Positions 21,346 to 30,810 of a stretch of 64,000 nt of DNA are shown one piece after another. The stretch lies in the NCBI RefSeq assembly GCF_019393635.1, contig NC_057864.1:476240617-476304616 (forward strand), given 5' to 3'. The position numbers and the translations under genes were made by a program. Source of the DNA: Dromiciops gliroides. Lineage: Eukaryota > Chordata > Mammalia > Microbiotheria > Microbiotheriidae. Position 1 is the stretch's first letter, and the number at the start of each line of letters is the position of its first letter. Under the pieces are notes generated by a model. That model saw nothing but the letters and a program-made list of their open reading frames with translations. It was not told the origin of the DNA and searched no databases.

Positions 21346-21550
21346 TCTCCAAGACGATTCATCGTGTAACAGTTGCAGATTTGCATTAAGAGATGGATTT
21401 TCCTCACTGGAAGCAACCCACACCAATGAGATCATAGGTTCAGATCAAAAATACATATGTATCTACACATACGCATATGTTTTTACATTTATGTCATTTC
21501 CAAATGTATCCCTCCTCCCTCCCCCACTCAGTGAGCCAGTCCCAGTAACA

Positions 21551-21717
21551 GGAAAGAAGGAAAGAAGGAAGGAAGGAAGGAAGGAAGGAAGGAAGGAAGG
21601 AAGGAAGGAAGGAAGGAAGGAAGGAAGGAAGGAAGGAAGGAAGGAAGGAAGGAAGGAAGGAAGGAAGGAAGGAAGGAAGGAAGGAAGGAAGGAAGGAAGG
21701 AAGGAAGGAAGGAAAAG
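21551..21717. repeat. (GGAA)n microsatellite, ~160 bp
   Basis: Nearly pure GGAA for about 155 bp. The KEGR/FLPS-repeat frames on the two strands are artefacts. Confidence 0.97.
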
Positions 21718-22064
21718 AGTTAGGGAAACCAGTCAACACATCCATTGTGCCTGTATACACTATTCCACCCCACTTCTGTAAAGCAAGGAGTAAGGTACAT
21801 TTTTCTGGACTCTTCTGGGGGACCAGTTTGATCATTCTTATTATGAAGACTCAGTGAATAAAAACTAGAAGACCCAAGGAAAGCAGATGCCATCAAGGCC
21901 AGAGATGAAATGTTGCTGGATAAGACTCAAACTTACAAAGGGCAAACAGGGCACAGTCTTTAGGATATGAAAGGAAAAGGAGGAGGGAGGGAGTCTGAGT
22001 GCCCACACCTCAAACAAGCTGATTTCAGAATCAGGAGAGTACTTTAGTTCAAAAAACAGCCTCG

Positions 22065-22300
22065 GAGACTTATAATATCAGATATCTAGACCTGCAAGGG
22101 ACCTCAGAGCCTTTCTGGTCTAAATTATTTTATAGAGGAGGAAACAGGCCAAGAGAGGTTCAGTGGCTTGCATGAAGTCCCAGAGTGGCCCAGATGTCAG
22201 AGACAGGATTGGATCTATTACACTTGACTCCAAATCCAGGGCCCTTTCCAATGTACCACTCTGATGGTACCATCTTCTCTGGACTTCAGTTTCCTCATCT
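22065..22300 (-). mobile_element. MIR SINE
   Basis: CCTTTCTGGTCTAAATTATT, GAGGAAACAGGCC, TTGACTCCAAATCCAGGGCC; a short plus MIR piece follows at 22275-22310. Confidence 0.65.
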
Positions 22301-22317
22301 GTAAAATGGATAGATGC

Positions 22318-22475
22318 AGGGGCAGCTAGGTGGCACAGTGGATAGAGCACTGGCCCTGGAGTCAGGAGGACCTGAGTTCAAATCCAGCCTCAGACACTTG
22401 ACACTTACTGGCTGTGTGACCCTGGGTAAGTCACTTAACCCCAATTGCCTCACTAAAAAAAGAAAAGAAAAGAAA
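22318..22475 (+). mobile_element. CORE-SINE (Mar1/WSINE1 type)
   Basis: Full-length plus copy, CCCCAATTGCCTC subfamily. Target duplication AATGGATAGATGCA on both sides. Confidence 0.94.
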
Positions 22476-22499
22476 AATGGATAGATGCAACAATCAAAT

Positions 22500-23450
22500 G
22501 AGATTGCTGTAAAGCCTGGGTTTATTTTAGTGTCCATTAGTATTATTATTGCTGCCTTTGCCTGCTTTCCTCCCCAGGTGCCCTCAGATAATCCTCTGGG
22601 GGACTTTCGAAAGGAAAAGGGGAGATCAATGTATCAGAAGAGTGGGAAGTGGAGACAAAAATCAGGCAGCCTGATTCCACAGCGCAAGAAGGAAATGTGC
22701 CCCGTCCAGGAAAATTGGAGGGTTCCCAGCAGCAGGCAAGGCAACCTTGCCAACCTCCTCCCTGTTCTCTCCTATTAAATCCTAGTGAAAAGACACCCAG
22801 AGGGCACTGGATCAACCCACAATTTGCCTAACCTAAGCCCGGGTGGCTGGGCAGCCCCTGGGGCAGTGAGAGCTCCCCCACTGTCCAGCAGTGCCCCCTG
22901 CTGCCCAGCTGAGGGGTCATCCTTTCTGGCCCCATCCATCTGTGCCAATCTGAATGCCGAATATCATTCCAGGTTCAAGTGAAAGTGGGGAGGGGAGAAG
23001 CCTCCTTCAGTCACCCAACCACCCCCTCCCCTAGGAATTTGCCCAAGTGACCTCCCTGGGCTTGTCCCCATGGCAACCAGGGCCCCAGAGCCCCAGGGGC
23101 CAGTCTGTCTGCAGCAGAACAAGCAGCCCGATTGTCCCAGCTCAGCCGGGCAGGTGAAACCCAGGCCCACGTGACCGATACTGGGACAGGTGCAAGATAC
23201 TTGACACCTGCCTCCTCCCAGCTCCCTCCCCCACTTCACCCTCCCTTCCCTGATCTCTTGCCAGCCAATCACAGCACAGAGCCATTCCCAGGGCAACTGA
23301 GCCCGCCCTCTAAGGCACCTATAGGGACAGTAGCAATAGCAAAGCCCCACCCAGGATATGAGAGAGAGAGAGACAGAGAGAAAAAAAGAGACAGAGAGAG
23401 ACTCCCCCTGGAAACCCTCTAAACCAAGCCTTTATCCCCTTCCAGTACCA
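22500..23450. other. Unique moderately GC-rich block, no gene recognised
   Basis: Largely repeat-free. Visible motifs include CCACGTGACC (23169), an inverted E-box pair ACAGGTG/CACCTG (23184-23212), CCAATCAC (23265) and two GGCAAC half-sites (23072, 23290). This could be a distal regulatory element; no conserved exon or long plausible frame is seen. (GA)n at 23359-23403. Confidence 0.4.
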
Positions 23451-23452
23451 AA

Positions 23453-24443
23453 TTGTTGTTTGTCCTTCATTCTGGATGAGGACCATGACATCAGGGTGAT
23501 GTCATTGTCATGGGGGAAAATGGGGTAGGGCTTGGGGTAGGGCTTAGGGGTTTGGGGTCCTTAGGAATTCCTCTTTAAATAATTACACCCTCTTGAACAC
23601 AAAATCAGTTAGAATAAGATAGTTTATTTTGGGGCTGAGGAAGGAAAGGGAAGGGAAACCAAGAGAAATCCTTGGACTTCTCATGGGGAGAGAGGCATGG
23701 CACAAAGCACGTGGCTCTGAGATACCAATCTCCTCGAGCAGGAGACTGGCAGGTACTTTTATAGATGACTGATGGGAGGTGACCATCTGACTGTGGAAAG
23801 TTCCCTTAGTGAGGGAGGACCATCCCCCACTGGTGGTGGCTGGAGGAATTGGGTGAGGGGCGGAGGACCATCCCCCACTGGTGGTGGCTGGAGGAGTTGG
23901 GTGAGGGGTGGCTGTAGATCTCCCAAGCCATCTCTTCAGGACACAAAGGAAGCAGCCACACCTAATCTTATCACCCCAGGATTGAGGAAGACTAGAATGA
24001 AGAGTGGGGGTCTCGGAGCTAGCTCAGTCCGATCTGGTTCCACTTATCTCTCTAGGCATGTCTGTCCTCTGGTTTAGTTTCTCCAGGAGAAGATTCTTTG
24101 ACGTGCCCCAGAGAACTTCTGGGGTCCTCTGGGCCCATAACATCATGACTTGCACTGAATTGGATTTAAGTGAGGGAGCGCTGTGCAAGGTCACCAACCT
24201 CACTCTCTCATCCAGAGGCAATATAGATATAGATAGATGATAATGATGATGTGAGAGAGAGAGAAATAGGTAGGTAGATTTGTCAGGATGCCTGGAGATT
24301 ATGGCCTTGGATATTTAAGGCAATTGGAATTATGTGATTTGCCCAGAATCACACAACTAGTAAGGGTCTGAGGTGAGATTTGAATTCAGGTCCTCTTGAC
24401 TCCAAGGTCAATGCTCTATATCTCCTGTGTCACTTAGTTGCCC
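23453..24443 (-). mobile_element. Composite SINE split by a solo LTR
   Basis: Minus strand: tail TTGTTGTTTGTCCTTCATTC and GACATCAGGGTGATGTCAT, LTR 23506-24142, then tail resumes (GACTTGCACTGAATTGGATT) and head (GCAATTGGAATTATGTGATT) to 24443. Confidence 0.75.
23506..24142 (-). mobile_element. Solo LTR fossil, family D (ERV1-like)
   Basis: TGTCATG at one end and CATAACA at the other, with 4-bp target duplication TCAT. Homologous to 9453-10008 but about 80 bp longer, partly because a 48-bp unit is tandemly doubled at 23814-23909. No interior. Confidence 0.88.
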
Positions 24444-24756
24444 TACTGGTACCAAATAACTAAAGGCATTTCCAGATCTATTTTAATACAAATTGAACAG
24501 AATGGTGCTGTGTGACCCTGGGTCAGTCATTTACATTCTGTAAATGTGTAAAATGGGTCGAATAATCCCTGGGATCAGGACCTGCCTCCAGGGAGATTGT
24601 GAGGATCAAAAGCAATCTACCCAAAAATCACTTTCCAAACCTTCAAATGCATAGCTACAGAAATGGGGAGGGGATTATGATTATCTCGGTTGACCTTCAC
24701 AATAACCTTGTGAGGTGGATGCTGTTATTAATCTACTTTCTATAGAAAAGGAAACT

Positions 24757-24918
24757 GGGGGCAGCTAGGTGGTGCAGTGGCCCTGGAGTCAGGAGTACCT
24801 GAGTTCAAATCTGGCCTCAGACACTTAACACTTAGTAGCTGTGTGACCCTGGGCAAGTCACTTAACCCCAATTGCCTCACTAAAAAAAAAAGAAAGAAAG
24901 AAAAAAAGAAAAGAAAAG
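24757..24918 (+). mobile_element. CORE-SINE with internal head deletion
   Basis: GCAGTGG joins directly to CCCTGGAGTC, losing about 14 bp. Impure A/G tail. AAAAGGAAACTG flanks it. Confidence 0.92.
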
Positions 24919-25137
24919 AAAAGGAAACTGAGAGTGAGACCTCTCTACCACCTAGCCCCCTCTTGGTTTTCTAGTCTTCTTCACATCCTCTAGGATCCAG
25001 ATGCACCAACTGACTTGCTGATCCTCTCAAGTGATGCTCCTTTGGGCTCCCTCATACGTGTAATGTTCTCCTCCACCTCATCTCTGCCTTTTAGACTTCC
25101 TTTTAGTTTCCTTTCTAAGGCTCAGCCTCACATCTTA

Positions 25138-25340
25138 CTGCTGGTGCAGTAGATAGGGCCTGGAGTCAGGAAGAGCTGAGTTCAAATCTGGCTGAGGACA
25201 CTGCCTAGATGTGTGACCCTGGGCAAGTCACTTAACTCTGTTCACCTCAATTTCCTCATCTGTAAAATGAGCTAGAGAAGGAAATGGCAAACCACTTCAG
25301 TGTCTTTGCCAAGGAAACCCCAAATAGGGTTTAAAGAGTG
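25138..25340 (+). mobile_element. CORE-SINE with RTE/BovB-like tail
   Basis: Core followed by GAGAAGGAAATGGCAAACCA, CTTTGCCAAGGAAACCCC; the tail end resumes after the next SINE (CAGACATCAGACACGGCTGA). Confidence 0.8.
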
Positions 25341-25346
25341 AGACAC

Positions 25347-25512
25347 AGGCAGCCAGGTGGTGCAGTGGATAAAGCAATTGTCCTGGATTCAGGAGGACCT
25401 GAGTTCAAGTCCAGCCTCAGGCCCTTGACGCTTACTAGCTGTGTGACCCTGGGAAAGTCACTTGACCTTCATTGCCCCACCAAGAAAAGAAAGAAAGAAA
25501 GAAGGAAAGAAA
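25347..25512 (+). mobile_element. CORE-SINE (Mar1/WSINE1 type)
   Basis: Near full-length plus copy with a GAAA-type tail, nested in the tail of the preceding SINE. Confidence 0.9.
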
Positions 25513-26040
25513 AAGCCAGACATCAGACACGGCTGAACATATCTCACGTTCTGCCAAAGGCCTTATCTAGTCCCCAGAATTGTTAATTCCTTTCCTTCTG
25601 AGATTACCTTTCATTTATTCTGCATTGACCTTGTATGTGTAGAGCTGTTTACAAGCTGTCTCCACCACTCAAATGTAGGCTTGAGGGCAGAGATCACATT
25701 TTTGCCTTTGTCTCCGAAGCCTTAGCACACAGTAAATGCTTGTTGACTGACTGACCAACCTTGCTGGGTCACACAACTACTAAGAAGTTGAGGTTAGATT
25801 CAAACCCAGGGCTTCCAGACCCTGGATCCAGCATTCTCTCCACTATATCGTGCTGCCTCTTCTCTTAATGTAAAGACAATGTTTTACAAGCCTTCTTTGA
25901 TATTTCAAGGCTTTGTCATGTCTGGGTACTCCCCCTCTGTCTACACAGATCACAGACCATAGAGTGGGGGAGAAAAAAGACTGACTCTGGAGTGAGAAGC
26001 CATTGGATTTGGGAGATAATTAAGAGAGAGAGAAGGCATT

Positions 26041-26095
26041 AGACCACCCTCGGTACACAGTAAGCAGTTAATAAATGCTTGTTCACTGACTGACT
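26041..26095 (+). mobile_element. L2 3' terminus fragment
   Basis: ACACAGTAAGCAGTTAATAA then ATGCTTGTTCACTGACTGAC is the L2 3' end. Confidence 0.65.
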
Positions 26096-26329
26096 ATCCA
26101 GGTGTGATCTGGACTAGATGGTCACTGAGCTCCCTTTCAACTCAGATTCTGTAATTGAGCATTGAGGGGAGCCATGGGGTCAGAAAAACTCGACAAACCA
26201 GCCAGGGACATTGAGATGGTGGTTGGTTGGAAACACAACTTCAATTGCTCCATGTTCTCCTCGATGTACATACGCCCTCTAGTGGTGAAGATTGCCACTC
26301 ATTCTCCCCTTCTCATCCCTTACCATTCT

Positions 26330-26660
26330 TGTATCTTCTACCCATCCTTTAGCTCCAGGGATCTGCCTTCCCGCACTCCGCAGTCCAGCCAAACTGGCCT
26401 GTCAAATATCCTACCTGCACCTCCATGCCTTTGCCCAGTTGTCCCCCACATCTGGAATATGCTCCATCCCCGTATCTGCCTCTTAGAATCACTAAATTCC
26501 TTCAAAGTTCAGCTCAAGGGCAAACCTCTTGCACGAAACCTTTTCTGACTATCCCCCCAAGTCCCACAAGCCCCACCTTATATCTATTTTGTATATAATT
26601 AATTTTGTAATAATTTGAATATGGTTAATTTTGCATATAGTTAATATTTTGCATATAGTT
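26330..26660 (+). mobile_element. L2 LINE 3' fragment
   Basis: CCAGCCAAACTGGCCTGTCA, CATGCCTTTGCCCAGTTGTC, CTTCAAAGTTCAGCTCAAGG, TTTTGTATATAATTAA. The frame at 26162-26548 is L2-derived. Confidence 0.8.
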
Positions 26661-26662
26661 GT

Positions 26663-26813
26663 TCTTTTTTTTTTTTTTGCAGGACAATGAGGGTTAAGTG
26701 ACTTCCCCAGGGTCACACAGCTAGTAAGTGTCAAGTGTTTGAGGCTAGATTTGAACTCAGGTCCTCCTGACTCCAGGGCCAGTGCTCTATCCACTGTGCC
26801 ACCTAGCTGCCCC
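26663..26813 (-). mobile_element. CORE-SINE (Mar1/WSINE1 type)
   Basis: Full-length minus-strand copy in AT-rich L2 3' sequence. Confidence 0.92.
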
Positions 26814-26819
26814 ATCACC

Positions 26820-27680
26820 TCTCTTGATTGGGTAATATAATATGCAATAAACGAAGGTCGGCTTCCCTCAGTTAATAAAGAGATGTTCCCTGTGTCTGAT
26901 CACCTCTCTCTGGTCCCTCTGGTGAACTGAATAGATAAGACCTTTCTTGACAAGAAGCACACACCCTACCTTGATATGAGTTCTGATTCTAGGGAATCAG
27001 GAGAGGTCAAGAGTCCGCACCCAATAGCACTGTCTATGGAGGCCTTGGCGCCTCCTTGCAGAGGCCAGACTAACTGGGCAGGGGGTGGATTGTTCCAGTT
27101 CATCCCATTTCCCTTAAAAAATTCGAGGGTTTGTTTTTTAACTTGGCTGTGTTTACTTTGTAAATGCTTTTGAAATTCTTCCAGAGGCAAGGGCCTCTTC
27201 TTTAAAAGTAGGTGACATAACCAGAGGCCCCGAGGTCAACCCAATGCCTGAAGCAGCAGGTGCCTTCCTGGAGTTTGCTTTGTGTGTGGAATGTGGCACA
27301 CTCTGGCTCAGACTCTGGTCTCAAATCAGTCTTCATTGCCACCAGAGTCTGGGTTATTAGCTTTTGTTATAATAACAGGTGATTAACACTTTAGTTTTCT
27401 TGTGTCTTCCCATGTCTTGGTTTGGATCAATTACCTGCAGTGGGTACCATTACCACCCCCCACCCTCCAACCCACATATATATATATTTGTGTAAAAAAT
27501 AAAAACAAAACCTGAGCGTGGAGGTCTGACCCCAGTTGTTTTATAGAGACCCTGGTAAGGTAGACCAACAATGACTTGGCTGTGTGTGCATTGGACATCC
27601 TGGAGTATGTCCGATCACAGACCAATTACAAGAGGCACCCTTGGACTAGACCAGAGAATCCCAGCTCATGCAGACAGAGA
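26820..27680. other. Unassigned intergenic stretch
   Basis: No recognised gene or repeat. A short TA run lies at 27476-27490. Confidence 0.5.
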
Positions 27681-27843
27681 AGAGCTGGAAGGGACCTCAG
27701 AGGTGATCTGGGCCAAACTCCTCATCTTACAAATGGGGAAACTGAGGCTCAGGGCAGTTAATAACTTGCCATCTCAAAACTCAATATGTCCAAAATGGAG
27801 CTCATTATCTTTTCTCCCAAACCCTTCCGCTCTTCCTATTTTT

Positions 27844-27999
27844 TTGTTTTGTTTTGGGTTTTTGCAGGGCAATGAGGGTTAAGTGAGTTGCCCAGGGTCA
27901 CACAGCTAGTAAGTGTCAAGTGTCTGAGGCTGGATTTGAACTCAGGTCCTCCTGAACCCAAGGCCAGTGCTTTATCCACTGAGCCACCTAGCTGCCCCC
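27844..27999 (-). mobile_element. CORE-SINE, first of two at one target
   Basis: Full-length minus-strand copy between CTCTTCCTATTTTT repeats (27830 and 28000). Confidence 0.94.
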
Positions 28000-28014
28000 C
28001 TCTTCCTATTTTTT

Positions 28015-28166
28015 GTTTGTTTTTGTTTTTTTGGTGTGGCAGTTGGGGTTAAGTGACTTGCCCAGGGTCACACAGCTAGTGTCAAGTGTCTGAGGCCAGA
28101 TTTGAACTCAGGTCCTCCTGAATCCAGGGCTGGTGCTCTATCCACTGCACCACCTAGCTGCCCCCC
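28015..28166 (-). mobile_element. CORE-SINE, second of two at one target
   Basis: Full-length minus-strand copy between CTCTTCCTATTTTT repeats (28000 and 28167), sharing one repeat with its neighbour. Confidence 0.94.
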
Positions 28167-28299
28167 CTCTTCCTATTTTTAAAAAATTATTGTTGAGAGT
28201 ACCATAATTCTCCCAGGCACCCAGCCTCACCATCTGGATACCACCTTCAACTCACTTGACATAGCTGATCAGTTGTCGTCTTCTTGTCCCTATCTCTGC

Positions 28300-28420
28300 T
28301 AGGTGAATAGAGCACTGAACTTGGACTTAGGAATGCCTGAGTTCAAATCCCACCTCAGCCCTTACTAGCCGTGGGACCCTGGACAAACTCTGCCTCAGTT
28401 TCCTCATCTGTAAATATTTT
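28300..28420 (+). mobile_element. Old MIR-type SINE
   Basis: AGGTGAATAGAGCACTGAAC, GTTCAAATCCCACCTCAGCC, GTTTCCTCATCTGTAAAT. Confidence 0.7.
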
Positions 28421-28479
28421 CTTCCAGGCCTACCATGAGGTTAAAATACTGTACAATAGTCTGACAACTCCCAGAGTCA

Positions 28480-29640
28480 CACAGCTATCAGTATCAGAGG
28501 GGTTATTGGAGCCCAGGGTCTCTGACTCGGGAGCCTGCGGCTTTCCATTCTCCCCAAGTGGAGGCCAGAGAACCACCTCGACAGAGCAGATTCCACACAC
28601 TGGGGGAGAGATGAAATTAGAGAGTCTCCAAGAGCAAGGCTGATCCACGTGACACCTCATTTTCCTTCATCCCCCCAAGCCAATAAACCACCAAGCTTGA
28701 CCTTTTCACCAGCAGTACCACCCTTCCTCAGGGCCCTCAGACCCTCATGAAATTTGGGCTCAGATGCGCAAGTCTGCTTCCCTAATAGAGATAACCACAA
28801 TTCATTAAAACACCACCTGGCGTGTTTAAAGAGAGTCCCTCTCCAGGGACCTCAAACGCCTCCCTAGATGAAAAACAAAATACCCGGTGGCTCCTCCACA
28901 CACGGCAAGCCTGAGGTGGGTTTTACAGGTGTGGAGACTGAGTCAGGAAGCATTCTGCCCCAGATCAAAGGTGCTGCTTTGTTAGAGTTCTGGTGCTAAC
29001 GAGCATCCAGGGTCTGATCCTTAAGGCTAACTGCTGGACTTCAGAGAGAAGAATCCTGTCGGGGCCAATGGCTCCACCCCTAAACCCAAGCCAGAGAATG
29101 GAGCCTAATTCAAGGCCAGACGCTGCACCTAGCCCCAGACGGCATACAGCATCCTTAGCGCCAGAGCTCGGACCACACCCCTAACCTCAGGCCCTTGGCT
29201 GGGTCCGAGTCACAGGCTACATCCTGGGTCAAAGAATAAAAATGTAATAGAAAGGCTGTGAAGAGAGAGGGGCAGGTTTAAGGCAGTCCTAGCCTAGCTC
29301 TCCTCCTTACTTCTAGTGTGACCTGGGGCCAGTCCCTGAACCTCCCTGGGGTGTTCTGGAAATCAGGGGGTTGACCTAGCTGGCCTCTGAGATCCTATCT
29401 ATCTCCTGATTGGTGCACCCAATCTTACACGCCTCTGGCTTAAGTAATGGCGGTAAACTGGGCAGGAGATTGGTTACACAGGGAGCACTGATCAGCTCCT
29501 GGGCTCAAGAATCTTTCCCGCCAACAAAGTCCATTCAAATTAAAAGTCCTCTCCTCCATCCTTCAGGAAGGATTTAATTAACCCTGAGAGGTCCAGGCTT
29601 CTCCAAAGTAGGAGGAAGTTGTTCTGCATTAAAAGCCTTT
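28480..29640. other. Unassigned region upstream of ABHD11
   Basis: Mostly unique sequence with a few MIR-like scraps near 28915 and 29320. No exon, splice-linked frame or RNA gene recognised. Confidence 0.5.
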
Positions 29641-29890
29641 CCTGTATCTACAATGGATAGAGCACAGGGCCTGGAGCGAAGAAGAAAAGAGTTCAAATCT
29701 AGTCTTAGATACCTACTGGCTGTGTGACTCTGGGCAAGTCACTTAACCTCTGCCTCAGTTTCCTTAACTGTAAAATGCAGATGATAATAACACCCGCTTC
29801 TCTGGGTTAGTGTGAAGATTCAAAGAGATAATATACGTGAAGAGCTCAGCACAGAGCAAGGCATATAGTAGGCACTATATAAATGCTCGC
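29640..29890 (+). mobile_element. MIR-type SINE, near complete
   Basis: GATAGAGCACAGGGCCTGGA, GGCTGTGTGACTCTGGGCAA, GTAGGCACTATATAAATGCT. Confidence 0.8.
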
Positions 29891-29934
29891 TCTCTCCCCT
29901 TCCGGAGCCCCTCAATGCTGGTGCCTTCACTCCG

Positions 29935-30155
29935 AGGCTACCTTCTATCTGTTGGGTCTGACTCTGGGACCGCACTGGCAGAGACGCTTGGAGGAGCTGG
30001 CCAGCTCCTTCTCCAGCTCATTTGACAAATGAGGAAACTGAGGTCAACAGAGTGAAGTGACTTGCCCAGGGTCTCACGGCTAGGAAGTGTTTGGGGCTGG
30101 ATTTGAACCCAGATCTTCTTACTGAAGGACTAGCAACACCTAAATGCCCCTCTAT
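29935..30155 (-). mobile_element. CORE-SINE with RTE/BovB-like tail, diverged
   Basis: GGCCAGCTCCTTCTCCAGCT, AAATGAGGAAACTGAGGTCA, AGTGACTTGCCCAGGGTCTC. Confidence 0.7.
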
Positions 30156-30269
30156 AAAAACTAGACATTATTAAAATGAGCTGCTACTATTTTTAAATTA
30201 GCTGTTATTATCAGAAACTGGATTAGAGCAGAGCCGGGATCGCAGAGGTCTGCCCACTGCACCACCCTG

Positions 30270-30810
30270 CCTTAGGTGATTTCTAAGGCAGCAGAGGCCC
30301 CGCCCACAGCCTGGGGGCCGGCTGCGCTGGGTCCCAGGCTGCAGCTCAGGGTCCCGGGAGTGCCCCGCCCCCCCACCGAGGGGAAGGAGGAGGGGGGAGG
30401 GGAAAGGGAGAAGGAAAGGGAAGGGTTAAGAGGGAAGGGGGGGGGGAATTTTTTTTAATTAAAAAAAAAATTAGAAAAAAAAAGAGGGAAGGGGCGGAGA
30501 GGAGGCGGAGGAGGGAAAGGTGGGCCTAGGGCGGCAGGAAACAGGCCCATCGGGTGGGAGGAGCGAGGGACGGAGAGGGCGGGGCTAGGGGCGGGGCTCT
30601 CCGAGGTAGGGCGTGGGTTGGAGGAGGGAGGATCAAGAGAGGGACGAAGGGCGGTCCCGGCTGCAGGAAAGGAGGCGGGGTGGGGGCGGGGTTTGGAGTG
30701 GGCGCAGAGCGCATGCGTAGGACCACGTGGGAGGCACGGGGAGCCCCAGCAACTTCTGAACGTCTCGGGGTCACGTTGCTCTAGGAGCTGGGTCGGGGGC
30801 GGCACCGAGC
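30270..30810 (+). promoter_or_regulatory. ABHD11: ABHD11 CpG-rich, TATA-less promoter
   Basis: This G+C-rich, CpG-rich block lies immediately upstream of the ABHD11 start codon, with no TATA box near the expected position. Visible motifs are an NRF1-like GCGCATGCGT at 30709-30718, a CACGTG E-box at 30724-30729 and Sp1-type GC boxes (GGGGGCGGGG at 30682-30691, others near 30593). NRF1 and E-box control would suit a nuclear gene for a mitochondrial enzyme, but that is inference. An odd AT-rich island interrupts the block at 30448-30480. The transcription start was not located. Confidence 0.8.
30448..30475. repeat. A/T inverted repeat inside the ABHD11 CpG-rich promoter
   Basis: A run of T, then TTAATTAA, then a run of A forms a near-perfect self-complementary stretch. 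It is sandwiched between polypurine G-rich tracts (30361-30447 and 30481-30530). It could extrude as a hairpin or act as a nucleosome-excluding tract; only the symmetry is seen. Confidence 0.6.

Larger units (their letters stand above)
25000..25785 (+). mobile_element. L2 LINE 3' UTR, interrupted by two SINEs
   Basis: CTTTCTAAGGCTCAGCCTCA, then 25620-25785 with GGCTTGAGGGCAGAGATCAC and TAAATGCTTGTTGACTGACT, the L2 3' terminus. Confidence 0.75.
27770..28290 (+). mobile_element. L2 LINE fragment carrying two SINEs at one target
   Basis: AACTCAATATGTCCAAAATG, ATGGAGCTCATTATCTTTTC, later CACCATCTGGATACCACCTT. Interrupted at 27844-28166. Confidence 0.78.

Noticed and set aside
21551-21717. Possible CRISPR-like array
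   Set aside because: Simple GGAA microsatellite without spacers, in a vertebrate genome.
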